NCBI GenBank assembly: GCA_002102555.1
Contig: MCFL01000166.1
Coordinates: 1-54,256, forward strand
DNA length: 54,256 bases
DNA from: Catenaria anguillulae PL171
Taxonomy: Eukaryota; Blastocladiomycota; Blastocladiomycetes; Blastocladiales; Catenariaceae
Direction of reading: 5' to 3'
Positions 24,245-35,730 of the stretch are shown here, piece by piece. The notes below the pieces were generated by a model. It ran no database searches. It saw nothing but the letters and a program-made list of their open reading frames with translations, and was not told the DNA's origin. Position 1 is the first letter of the stretch; each line of letters starts with the position of its first letter. The position numbers and the translations under genes are program-made.

Positions 24245-25650
24245 GGCGATGTTGGTTGGGTGGAAACGAGTGCACGTGGGAACGATGGCTGCCAAGCGAA
24301 AGAGCCGTCAAGATGGAACAAAGGGAACTTGGAGCTTCGGGTCCTGTTTTGCAGTACGACAACTTGGCGTGACGGGGAAGGCGAGCAGGGGGTCCGGGTG
24401 CTCTTTGTAGGTTGAGGGTTGGTGAGAGTAAGCGAGAGGAGCTCATTTTGGAAATTGGAAAGCGTCATCGCACATGCATGGAACACTTGACTGGAAAGCA
24501 GCCACCGCATGATTGCACACGACTGGAACACTTTGCAACATGAGGGCGGCGGAACCAGAAAAACGTGTGAGTGCTGTTGCTCATGCACCAGCCGCCGGAA
24601 TGGTCTGATTCGCCTCGCTTGTATCACGCCTGAGCCAACTTGGGCACGAAAACGTTTTTTGACCCCGGATCGCTTGGCGCAGGATCGTAACATCTTGGCC
24701 ACGTTTTTCGAGCGGCCGTCAGGCCAGGTGCTGAGAGGACCAGGGGACACATCATGCGATGCTCATGCATCCTTCATGCTCTGGCCATGAGCGCAACCTC
24801 TGTAGCGCCAGCCGTGGCCGACGTCCATGCCCCGGTTCATCACCTTGGAAGGAAAACGTGCGCCGAGCTGCCCACGGGACTGCCAGTGCACGTGGGAAGG
24901 CAGCATATACTCATCACCAGCGAATACGCAGGCTGCTGCTGTGCTGTGCCTGGGTGCGACGATTCACAACTGTCTGGCCGGGCTACTGGCAAACAAAGGA
25001 ACGATAAAGCTTGCCGGTCCATTGTTCTTGACCATGAGGGCCGGACCAGGTGACGGTGTCCAGGCGTACATGGCATGCGTCATGTATGTGGGCCAGCGAC
25101 CACGGAGTGGCAACCTAGTTAGAACAGGAAAACAAAACGTTTTGAACGCGGGCAGCATGTTGTTTCTCGGTGCAATGCTGATGGTTGCGACATACCTACC
25201 TGTCTCGCTCTGGGCTCTCTACCAGATTGAGTTGACAACGAGACGAGGTGGATGTCTCACCTCCGAATCGTATGTCTCAAACCCCTGGACCAATATGACT
25301 CATGTGCATGAGGACCGTCCCCTGCAGCTTGGGCCGGAAAGTCACAAGATTTAGTTAATGATGTTTAACATTGCATTATGGACCTGCATGACGCACTGAA
25401 CGCGCTGAACATGAGGAGGGCGAGACAACGTGTAATTAAGCCCCATCGAGGCACATTATTCTGCAAAGGAGACCATCGGTCGCCAGCAATGTACTCTGTG
25501 CATTTGCCCAATACATGCACAGAAGACATCCCTTTCCTTTCAGTGGCCGCCGCCGTTGAATTGCCTCCTAGCCTAGTAGAACCCGCCATCACGAACCTGA
25601 ACCACTTCCGCGTCAGTCGCGTCCCGGCGAATCAACAAGCAACAGCAACA
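24245..25650. other. 1.4-kb region without a recognised gene
   Basis: Holds the promoters of the MFS gene (minus) and the BRK1/WASHC3-like gene (plus). A plus-strand frame at 24827-25354 (175 codons) has one hydrophobic stretch but begins without good context and resembles nothing known; it was not annotated. Confidence 0.35.
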
Positions 25651-26711
25651 ATGCCCGTGCCTTCGGCCGCAGTGGACGAGGCCATCCGCCAAAGGCGCCT
25701 GGTCGACGACTTGGCTGCGTCCATTGACAAGTTGACGCTGTTTGTCAACACTTTTGGTATGTCCATCTCATTGCCAGATCTACGTGTCCAAGTGTACACA
25801 CTAGGGGCCCTGACGTCAATATCCTGGATCGTGTCGACTTGAATAGAATCACAACTCAAGAACAAGCTGGCCGTCGTCAACGCCCGCACGTACCAGCTTG
25901 AGCGCCAAGTCGGCTTTCTCGACCGCCGTGTATGAATCTATTATCTATCGCACGTCCAAGCCATGGGCTGAAAAAGGACACGCGTCCTCACCGTTCCCAC
26001 ACACAATGCTCACAGATGCAAGCAGTCACAACCGACCCACAAGACAAGTTTGCCTCCACTCTCGATAACCCCGGCAACACACACGGCGGCGGAACCGACA
26101 CGGTCCACGGTTCCCTGGGCGACCTGCTCTCGCCCACCGCGCACTTGGCACCCGCGCCACACATGTTGTTGTCCACGTCCTCATCCACCATTCCAATCCT
26201 CAATGCGCCGCCACCCACGCACACCACGTCGGTGTCGGTGTCGCCCATGGTTCCTGCGTCGCCGCCAGCAATCACGTCGCTCGACAGCCCACCCGCCGCG
26301 TCATCGGCCGCACACTATCCGCTGGCCATTCCTGTTGTTGATCCGAGCATGCGCGATGTGGGCGGTGCCCCGGGCATGGATTCGCCCGGGTCGTTTGTGG
26401 ACGCAGTGCAAAGCGTAGCAATGTCACCTGGCCCGCCGCCCATGGCGTCGTTGCCGCGGCCACCCTTGGGCGATGTTGCGCCTCCACCGCCGCCCCCGCC
26501 CCCGCCCCCGCCCGTGATGATGGCCATGGGTGGGGACGATATGCCACTGCTTCCTCCTCCACCTCCGCCGCCGCCGCCCATGATGGACTTGCCCGATGAG
26601 TTGCCATTGCCTCCCCCACCGCCGCCGCCGCCCATCTTGTTGGATGCCGGGCAAGGGATCGATGCCGACTTGCCATTGCCGCCGCCTCCACCTCCGCCGC
26701 CGGGTTTTTGA
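25651..26711 (+). CDS. BRK1/WASHC3-like coiled-coil protein with polyproline tail
   Basis: Three exons (25651-25756, 25847-25929, 26016-26711) give 294 residues. The first 60 residues form the heptad-repeat helix shared by BRK1 (HSPC300, WAVE complex) and WASHC3 (CCDC53, WASH complex): RRLVDDLAASIDKLTLFVNT then KLAVVNARTYQLERQVGFLD. The rest is disordered and ends with three Pro runs (8 to 10 consecutive Pro each) separated by acidic spacers such as MDLPDELP, a profilin- or SH3-binding layout usual in WASP-family or formin proteins, not in BRK1. Both candidate complexes drive Arp2/3 actin branching. The helix is too short to decide between them by eye. Introns GTATGT..ATAG and GTATGA..ACAG are in phase. 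CYFIP, a WAVE subunit, is 19 kb downstream. Confidence 0.65.
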
Positions 26712-27055
26712 ATGCGAAAGAATTCACTTTGTCAAGTATGACAATACTTGAAGCACCACGTTTGTTGTTTCTCGATGTTGTGGATGCGATTGGCTGCGTT
26801 ACTCGATAAGCACAGGGATGAAGGGTTAAAATAAAACAGTCTATGATAATCTCTGAACTTGAACTACTCCTTATCGGTGATGGGCTGGAAACTTCAAAAA
26901 AATGTGTGATGGACAAAAGAAACGGGCAAACGAAAAGAAACAAGACCGGGGAAGCATGGACACACAGAACTCACGGCGAGCATGGCGATGGTACAAAAGG
27001 AACGGAAAATGAGAGGGTACGTATGCGAACAAAGAATCACTCAATCTCGTGACGA
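26712..27055. other. Convergent intergenic stretch
   Basis: 3' regions of the BRK1/WASHC3-like gene and the SH3 gene. Nothing further seen. Confidence 0.4.
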
Positions 27056-28354
27056 TTACTTTTGCCTGCGAGCCAAACTGGCACCACGTTCCACCTGCAC
27101 GGCAATCTCTGGCGGCACCTCAAATGCGCGGTCGTCGCCCTGACCCAAAACCTTGACGGGCGGTTCAGAGTCCAAGGCACGCGACAGGCTGGATTTGGGC
27201 AAGGTGCCAGATGCTTCGACGGCGCGCGGCAACGACACGTAATACGTCGGTTGCTGCTGCTGCTGCTGCTGCTCCATGGCCACTGCCGCTGCCGCCGCCT
27301 CGGCCATCTGCTTTTGCTGCCTGGCAATCAAATCGCGCTCCAGGGCCACCAACGCATCGTCGCCCACCTCTGGTTGCAGCACACACAAGGGGAACACGCC
27401 CTCGGTGACATTGGTGAGGGGCAAATCCCCAGGCCCGACGCGATACCCGAGCCCCCAACCGTCGGAAAACACCAACGTCACAACAATGCGGTCGCCAATA
27501 GATACAGCAAGCTCGTCGTGCGAGTGCGAGATGAATGGCTGGCGTGCGGTGCGTGCGCCGTGAATGTATGGGTGAGCGTGCCAGGCTTGCGCAAAGGCTT
27601 CGAGTCCAGGAGCAGGCCAGCCAGTAGGGTCCGAGGGGATGGGCGAGGGCAAGGTGGGTGGGGTCAGGACCAGTGAGGGGGTGGCGTTGGGGACGGCCAG
27701 AAGGGAGGACGAGGTGGTGGTGGTGGCAGAGGAGAGGACGGGCAGGTGGGGCGGCGGGGTGGATGTGGGGAGAATCGGGCCTGACCCATCGGCAGCCGCG
27801 GAAAGGTTGGCGGGGATGGGGCAGCAATGGGCTGTTGTTGCTGGAGCGGATCAGTGGTGGTGGAGGTGTTGGGGGAGGGGAGGGAGGGAGGATCGGGAGC
27901 TCGAGCGGGGCGTTGAAGGTTGGTTGCTGTGGCGGGTAAGGGGTGACGGCCGGCGGGTAGATTTGGGGCTGGTCGACGGGGAGGCGGGGGCAGAGACGGC
28001 CTGCTGGAGCTGCTGGTAAGACTGGACGACGGCGGGGATGTCTTGTTGTTGTTGTTGTTGTTGTTGCTGCTGTTGAGTTTCGGTTGTAGGCGGTGGCGTT
28101 ACGGTCGAAGTGGCGGCAGACGGCATGGGCATGGGCATGGGGATGACGACCGAGGCGGGCTTTTCGACAGTGACGGGGGATTGGTTGTGTTGAGGATGTT
28201 GAGGTAGATGCTGCTCCGGATCCTTTGCGGTTGGCCGGTCCGAAAGCGAATCCGACGAGGACGACGGCTGGCGACGAAAGTAGAAAAAGTAGGCGAGGAA
28301 GGCCAGGACGGCGGCCGCGACGAGCAGGCCGACCAGAGTGCCGAGAGCGCCCAT
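27056..28354 (-). CDS. Membrane-anchored SH3 domain protein
   Basis: N-terminal membrane helix (MGALGTLVGLLVAAAVLAFL), then a long Pro/Ser/Gln linker with a polyglutamine run, then an SH3 domain at about residues 285-335: HSHDELAVSIGDRIVV, DGWGLGYRV and GVFPLCVLQ (the ALYDY-equivalent, DGWW and GxFP positions), then a second Gln run and basic tail. Layout resembles yeast Fus1 (one membrane helix, C-terminal SH3), a cell-fusion scaffold; sequence similarity beyond that is not claimed. The frame contains one in-frame TGA at 27851-27853. Between about 27950 and 27780 a neighbouring frame is open and reads as a more natural Pro/Gln linker (LQQQQPIAAPSP), so two compensating one-base indels, likely sequence errors, would explain the stop. 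Confidence 0.7.
27251..27273 (+). repeat. CTG/CAG trinucleotide repeat (polyglutamine) in SH3 gene
   Basis: TTG followed by CTG units, encoding seven Gln on the minus strand just after the SH3 domain. Confidence 0.85.
28043..28075 (+). repeat. TTG/CAA trinucleotide repeat (polyglutamine) in SH3 gene
   Basis: Eight TTG units, two CTG and one TTG, encoding eleven Gln on the minus strand within the linker. Length polymorphism would be expected here. Confidence 0.85.
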
Positions 28355-28649
28355 TTTTGATTGGTGATTGCTTTGCTTTGCTTTGGAATGTAAATAAATA
28401 CGGTATTTGTAGTTGCGTCTCGAGGGATGTTAATATTTTTCAACGTTTTCAATGCCAAGCTTTTAAGTGAAGACTCTGGCGAGTGGCGACACTGTTAGGA
28501 TAGGTCAGTTGCAGTCGGATCGGATCGGCGGCCTGCCTCACCCGCAGCCTCTCATTATTTCCAACGCCAACGTCTTGGGCCACTAACTGCTGCACGATAT
28601 TTATCATGTGTGGTGCTACATATATGTAAAGTCCAATCTATTCGTCACC

Positions 28650-30954
28650 ATGGCTATAAACACTTCAACCTTTGTCACGGACACGAACCGCAAAATCAAC
28701 GCCCAGGTCCTCGACCTCTCGGTCCACATTGCCCGCCACCAGCTCCACTCTGCGACTTCGGCTGCGGCTGCTGCGGCTACCGGTACCACCACACATCCGG
28801 TCAACACGGCATGGCGCACAAACCTCGCCAACGCCGTCGACCATCTCCGCCACCAGCTCTCGCTGCTCAGCTCGCTCCCCGCCCACCATGACTCACTCCT
28901 CCTCGCCACCCTGCTTGCCGAACACTTGCGCGACGCCCTCTCCAACCACTACTCGGTCCTTCCTCCCGGCTCGGGCTCAGGCTCAGGCTCAGCTAGGCTC
29001 GAGCACCCTTGACGACCATGATGACACCGGATCCATCTCTCGTTCCGCCGTCGCACAGCGCAACGCGGCCGACCCACACGCTGCCCGTCTCTTTGCCGAG
29101 TTTGAAACCCTCACCTGGTTCCTGCTCGGCAAATCCGCCGCCACCGCCTACACTCACTTGATGCAGTCCATGCTCGACCAAACTCTGGCCGTGCAGCGCG
29201 AGGCTGCCTACTGGCGAGACCTGCACCCGGGCTGGTATTTCGCCATGTCCATGCCGTCGCGCTTCCTCGGCATCTTCAAATCGCGCCATCCGCTCCGCTC
29301 CTTGATTGTGTGGAACCCAAAGACACTGGTCGACCAACTGGCCGCGTTCAAGGTCCTTGGCGCTTCCGGTAACAAGTCGCTGCTGCATTTCCTGCACAGC
29401 TCGCCGCGCAAGACGTCCAGCACCACATCAAGCACTCACGGCGGCCCAGCGTGTGTTTGCCAGCCAGTTGGGCAAGTTGTACGATGTCGTGATGCACGAA
29501 GACGCAAATGAGTTTACTTTGGCCGCGTCGTCGCTCTTGTCGGATCGCGACAATCAGCCGCTCACACAGCTCAAAGTGCACGTGTCGACGCTGGTGGATA
29601 CCATGCATCAAGTGCAGCGCCGCACTCAGACACTTGCTGCCACTGCGTCGTCCTCATCGTCCTCCTCCTCTGGTGCCGCCGATGCAGGCTCATCGGCCAG
29701 CTCGGACATTGATGATTCGGACTCGGAAGACGACCGCCCATTGCTTTCTGCACTCACCACCACATCCTTGCTCCCCTCTGCCTCGCGCACATTTACGCAA
29801 CTCATTGCCATTGCCTCGCACCTGCCCACCCCGCAACTCACGACCCAATCCATCCTCACGCGCCACGCGCGCCCCTCGCGCCTCACGCGCTACTGGCTCC
29901 CACTCACCTTGACACTCTCGGGCACGTTGCTAGCCGCTCAACAAGTCCAGCTCAACCTGCCCACGCTGCAATCCGCTCTGGTAGCCGCAGCGCAATTCAC
30001 ACGCAACGCCGTGTCGGACTGGCTCGTGACCCCGCTCGTAGGCATGTACGAAACCATCCGGCACCGCGAACACCGGTTGGCCATCATGGGTGCACGATCG
30101 CTTGCGGCCGACCTCGAGTCGCTCGAGCGCATGGTTGTAGAATATGCACGCACACACGCCAATGTGTCTGCGCAGGACCTCGACGCGTTGCGTGCGGCCG
30201 TCAGGCTGGGCGATTTGGACTTGGTGTTGCGCGACTATGAGCTGGGCGTGCAATCGCCCCTAAAGTCGGCGCTGCTTGGGCCCTTGCTCACGCTCATGTT
30301 GATTCAAGTGCAAAAGACCAAAGTGGATTTGGAGCTGGCCATGGCCGCGCTCGACAAGTTGCTCAAGGCCAACGAATTGAATTTCGGCTTGTTGGCCGTG
30401 GTCCCTGCCGTGGCCGTGGCCTGGTGGAGCGTGCGCAAGGCGCGCGAGTGGGTCGGCGCGCGCGCCAGTGGTGGGGTCAAGCGCGCACGCGCCAGGTTTG
30501 TCAAGGGCTTGTGGGTTGTGGAAAAAGTGGTTGCCCCGGGATCGGGACAGGTGGTAGGCGACGGGGATCCAGACGAGGGCGAGGCAAGTATCAAGTTGGC
30601 CAGGGCCGCAGATGCCGGCGCAGCCGCCATGCGTAGGAGGGTGGTGGGCAGAAAGGCTGGCGGCGTGAATGCAAGGACTGAGGCACATGTCAAGCTTGGG
30701 TACATTTTTTCTTTTCCTCGTCCATCACAATGGACAGCGGACTCACTCTCGAGCGTGTTCCCAGGTTGACGCTTATTGAAGTCAACTACCTCAAGCACCT
30801 CGTCTCAAAGATGGGCCTGTCGGCCGAGATTCAGGGCATGTTGCTTTCGGACCTGCGCGACGTGGAGCAGGCGCCAGCGGCGGGGCCAGAGGTCGGCGTG
30901 GCGCTCGAGCGCATTCATCGGTTGGTTGTTCGGTACAACTTGACACATGCCTGA
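28650..30954 (+). CDS. NCA2: NCA2-family mitochondrial protein
   Basis: Nuclear Control of ATPase 2: a mitochondrial membrane protein that in yeast helps set expression of the ATP6/ATP8 transcript. The family core is clear: YWRDLHPGWYFAMSMPSRFL, SLERMVVEY, the highly conserved block LGPLLTLMLIQVQKTKVDLE and AMAALDKLLKANELNFGLLA, then a C-terminal exon with YLKHLVSKMGLSAEIQGMLL and DLRDVEQ. The last intron is 30700-30764 (GTACAT..CCCAG, phase 2). Two frame changes of +1, near 28995 and 29440, interrupt the frame with no splice signals to explain them; sequence error is likely. About 745 residues, longer than yeast NCA2 (616) because of Ser/Gly-rich insertions. Start at 28650 has the strong context ACCATGG. 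Confidence 0.88.
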
Positions 30955-31081
30955 GGGTGCCGATTTCCGTTATGCCTATTGTAGGCTTAAACACTGAATG
31001 TATTTTATCCATCATAAATATGTTGGCGGAACAGAAACGTGCATAACACAAGCGCCGGATAAGGGCAGCGCATCATCACTC

Positions 31082-34000
31082 TCAAGACTTGACATTCAAA
31101 CTCAAACCCCTGGGTCTCGGCGCGCCCGCCGCCGTCACGGCCGGCGCACTCAAATACCCGTGCTCCTGTGGACCAATTGACCCGGACTTTTTCACCGCGG
31201 TCGCCATGCCTGCTCCGCCTCCACATTTGCCCAACTTGCCACTCGCGTCACTCGACGTCCCGCCCCCACTCGTGCTCATACTTGCTGTGCGCTGCCCGGC
31301 ACCCAATGCTTGCATTGCCGCTGCCCACCGCCCACGTTCGGTGTGTGAATTGAACTGAATCATAAAGGCATTGGTCGACCCCGATGGCAGTGAAATGGCG
31401 ATACAGTTTGGGTAGTCGACCGGGTCCACATCGAGAATGCACGCGCGCACGCGCAGTGCTTGGCCGTGCGGGCTGCCGAGAAGCGGTGCACCCGTGGCCG
31501 ACGTGCCGCCGCCGCCGCCGCCGCCACCCGTGGTGGTGGATGCGCCCGACGCGGTCGACGAGTATGGGAACAGGGTCAGGACGCCTTCGCTCGTTGAGAG
31601 CGTCACTTCGTACCGGGACCAGCGTCGGAACAGGCCAGTCGTCGGCTTGATTGCATAGACGCCGCCAAAGCTTGACTGTATGTCGTGCGACGACGAGGGT
31701 CAGGGAAATCACCAGAAATCGCAAGTTAAGAACTTGACAAGTATTCCAGTACGAACGAACCTTGCCAAGTGTGGATCCTTGACCACCAGCCATGCTGGAC
31801 GACAATGCACCCGATCCGGCAACCATGGACGAGCCCTCCTCCTCTCCTTCGTTGACTGTCTGAACCATGGATGCAGGCGTGGGCGCGGCAACAGATTCTT
31901 GGCGGAGGTGAATGACGTGCCGGAAAACTACTCGGTAAATGTTGTGGGGAACGTGAGACAAGGGCCAGTTCCGATCGCGTCAGCATCACAAGCGACGAAC
32001 CCATGGTGAGAAACAGGATCAAGTTGGCGTAAATGACGCCAATCGCCTTGACGAAATAGACCGTGACCGATTGCGATTCAAAGAGAGCGGCGAGGGCAAA
32101 GGAAATGATCGCGGCCAGCTGGACAAGCCGTCACACAACAAATCAGTGGAAACATTGACAAACGCTGGTTGAGATTGCTGCGTACAATAAGGTTGTGAAT
32201 CGCAATGGCAATGTACACAGTGTCTTTGAACGAGGTGTGAACTTGCCGGGTCTTCCATGAAATGACGCCAAGGAGGAACAAGAGGATGCTGGTCCACGTC
32301 CAACACAAGAACAAGTCAGACGTAGTTGCAATTGAACCGAAAGGCAAGAAAAGGAGAAAACGCACGCATCCAAACTGGCCGCCGTATAAAACAAGCCATC
32401 GGCAACACCTTGCCCGCTCCCATCCACACACAAGTCTTGTGCCAGCGACCCGCTCGACAGCACCACGCGCACCGGCTTGTGTCCGCCTTGGGCATTCATC
32501 ACGCCCAACAGTACCACCTGCACGACGGGCATCACCATCATGCGCCGCACAAGCGCAACCGTCTTGATCGAGTGGCTCTTTGACAGAATTCGGTTGTCGT
32601 ATACCATCCAGATGCGGTACAGCCGGATCCAGATGCTGCTGAGGCAGAGCGAAAAGCCAAGCACAAGTGTCCAGTACTGCGCCGTGCACGTCGCAGACGT
32701 GGGCATGCCTGCGCTGATAATGGGTGTGGCGAGCGAAATACAAAGTCCCACACAGAAAACTGTAATGAATGGCAAGCCAAGGTGCCGGACACGCCGTGAT
32801 TTGCGGTAGTAAAGAATGATGACCCATGAAATTAGCACTGCCAGCATGAGGAGCCCCGATATCGCCTGAATGACAATAACGCCTGGCGTCTCGCGTGCTG
32901 GAAACAAGACGGTGTACTTTGCTCGGCCATCCGGAATCGTACTGGAACCGTCGAGAAGTTGGATGGGATCCAAGGCGCGCAGCTGACCGTCTGGCTGTTG
33001 ACGAAACACGATGGCTTTGGACCCGTTGGCTCGCATATTGTACACGAGATAGGTTCCATTTCGGTCGCCGCTCGGCTCAAATACGGTGCGCCCAGATACG
33101 GTGTCCCGTGGAACTGAGATAAAGTCGGCCAGCCTGGGAATAAAAGTCTTGTTTCGAATGCCTGCGAGCCCACCGACGCTCGGCCGTTGCAAAATGTCGA
33201 GCCAGGAATGGACAAGTACCTCGGCGCACCCTGCCAAGTGCAGGGCGTATAGGGTCTGAGAAAACACCTGGTCGCCAAACTGCTCTTGCCACCGCGCTGA
33301 CATCATGTCAAACCGTGGGAATCCCGGGTTGGCTTCAATGGAAGCTACAGCAAGGATCCCATTGTAGTAGACTCGTTCACGCTCCGTCAGCGAGCTATCA
33401 CTCGAGGCTGAAAAGGTTAGCGCATTGTCGCCGCCAATCAGCACCCAGTCGCGGCCCAAGTTGGTCTTGGCAGCGGCTTTGGCGAACAATACAAACTCTT
33501 TGGTTTGAATCAATGTGATGAGAATGCGCGACGGGCTCTTGGCGAGCGTTTGGACGGCAAGGTCATAGTCGGATTGGGTTGCCTTGTTGGTCGCTGGCAC
33601 CGTGACCGTGACATGTGTTTGGATGTTGCCTAGAGCTTGAGCCGTTTCACGAAAGGCGGCAAGGACTACATATGTGCACAACAGCATGTTACTCCTACGA
33701 GGATTTACAGTAGTGGAATGCGGACAAGTATGAGTTCGCGACGTACCAGACAGTCCAAAGGCATCCTCAGCAACGAGGACGTTGACCAATGCCCAATTCC
33801 AACGCCTGCAGAGATGGGCCAGGAAGGCTCCTTGGCCAGCTGTCATGGAGTGAATGTGCACGGCGGCGTTAGCATGTTTCCATGTTGATGAAATATTCAC
33901 GAACGGATAAAGAGACCATCGGACGCAATCAGTCGAAAGTACAGAGGGTAAATGGACTTGTTTGAGAGATCGGTCGCTGTTGCTGCACCACCGCACATTG

Positions 34001-34643
34001 GAACCCCAAATGCATTTGTCGCTGATACATGTGACGTTGGGTGTACTTAGTCGAAACAATCACAAGGCATTAATGGACTGCGGCAACGCAACGCACTCAG
34101 GGCCGCGGCAATCGAATTGGTCGACGTCCTGGGAAACGGACAAATTGATCCAAGTTAGAGATCAAGCTGACGACTCGGAAAACAGTGATTTGCTTTCTGG
34201 CTGGCGTCATTTTCTTACCATTCCCCGACGAGTCCCAGCGCCCCTTGTTGCTGAGCATGAATCGCCGACGTTGCGGTCTGACGAAGACCAAACCCACTGT
34301 CAAAATGTATCAGGTTGAATCGATATCCAGCAGGCTGGGCGACGTTTTCGTTCAAGTCCGAGGTCACAAAGTCCAAAATCTTGAGGGTATTGTTGAGCAT
34401 TGAGACATAACCGTCCACTGAATTCAAAATGGAATGGGTATCAGTCCATCGATCCTACCTACCAGTTAAGCACCATTTACGGAGTTCAAAGGGCATACAT
34501 TTGATGGCCTGCAAACTTGCAGCAGAGGGAAGGATGACTCCCAACGTCAGGTTTACTGGTGCCAGCTGCGCATTCGTTCCAATAACTCGCCCCAGAACCA
34601 AGACCAGGATGACCGAAAGGGTTAGGGTGCGAGAAACTCGCAT
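31082..34643 (-). CDS. Class C G-protein-coupled receptor with C-terminal PH-like domain
   Basis: Ten exons (34643-34481, 34417-34219, 34128-34088, 34021-33917, 33839-33747, 33665-32366, 32288-32186, 32118-32001, 31930-31761, 31675-31082) give about 961 residues with all phases matching. Order: signal peptide (MRVSRTLTLSVILVLVLG); a periplasmic-binding-type ligand domain to about residue 430 (LKILDFVTSDLNENV, then MCGGAATATDLSNKSIYPLY, FRLIASD); seven membrane helices of the GABA-B/metabotropic type, with the conserved Cys of helix 3 in TCTAQYWTLVLGFSLCLSS and RIWMVYDNRILSK after it; then a Ser/Gly linker; then a PH-like domain at about 765-900 starting FGGVYAIKPTTGLFRRW and ending in the helix ERGRWAAAMQ. 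It would sense an extracellular small molecule and signal through G proteins, with the tail binding lipid or protein. The exon 1 donor is ambiguous (34480 or 34462). Confidence 0.85.
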
Positions 34644-35730
34644 GATGTCGAAAGAAAGGAGCATTGCACCCAGTGATTCTGCTGTCATAGTTGGTTCATG
34701 CACTCGTTTTATCAGAAACCTTGGGCATCAATTTGCCTCCGACCGGGGGCAACAACCTGGCGGTTTGTGTGCGTGTTCGCAGCAAAGTCCCTCTTGTTCG
34801 CGACCCTGATTCTGAAAGCAGCGATGAAAGTGGAAGGTCAAGTAAATAATTAAACAGCAGAACAGCCTCGCTTTGCCACGACTCATTGCATGAAAGAAGA
34901 AAGAAAAATATTGCATAGATCCTTGGGCAGACGCTATGACCTGGGGGCATTCGCTGGCCCATGACGTTATCAGTAGTCTCGTTGCCGATTCGCTGTCATG
35001 AAGTATGTGTCACAACGAGGGCGCCGCAGACACATACCCATTGCGTTCTAGTTGAATCGATGCATCAAGCATGGCCAGCCGTTCTCCCAGATCACGAGTA
35101 GCTTCTTGACCGTTCTACGTGTATGTACATTGCATTGCGAATGGCCTTGAATGGCATTGCGCAACGAGTGTCGGGTACATATGGAAAACAGAGTGCAGCC
35201 ATGCCAAGTAGGCGTTTCATCGCGCCTGTTTCAGCATGCGCATCATGTCTCATGGTTACTGTGTTAACTCCATTCTGACTCAATGAGGGTTCAAGCCACA
35301 AACCGCAGTGGGCATCGGGTCACTATAGCTATCAAGGTAAGTTGCATAGCAGAGCGATTCCTCAGATGCAACGTATCGCTCTACCGATGGAATCGCACGA
35401 AACGGACTTCTTTGTTGGGGGCATTTTGACTCATTTCAGATTCTTCCTCGGATCTGGTGCGGTGTGGGCTGGTCTTGTCTCACCTCAGGCTTGCTCTTTG
35501 ACTCCAAGCGATCACGACAGGCCTCGACAGATCGACGCATAGAAGGTAGCAAGGTTGGCTACCGGCCAAAGCATGTAAGTAATGAGGCTTGGCAGAAAAT
35601 GGCATAAAAGACGAGCCCGACCCGCCCAATTCTTCAACGACTGTCCGATATCCAATTCAGCATCCTTCTTCCCATCAACTGATCAACACAGCACAGCCCC
35701 TCGCTTCTGCCCAGACACCACTCATTCACC
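34644..35730. other. Divergent 1.1-kb intergenic region, GPCR / isoaspartate methyltransferase
   Basis: No gene recognised. Holds promoters for both neighbours, including a CATAAAAG box near 35603. Confidence 0.4.
35603..35610 (+). promoter_or_regulatory. TATA-like box upstream of PCMT
   Basis: CATAAAAG lies 120 bases before the start codon, with a CT/CA-rich leader following. Suggestive only. Confidence 0.35.

Noticed and set aside
24827-25354. 175-codon plus-strand frame in the 1.4-kb gap
   Set aside because: No family resemblance, poor start context and only one vague hydrophobic stretch; probably chance.
31931-32000. Apparent frameshift near the end of GPCR helix 7
   Set aside because: A 70-nt intron (GTTCG..CCGAG with a CTGAC branch site) restores the frame, so no error is needed.
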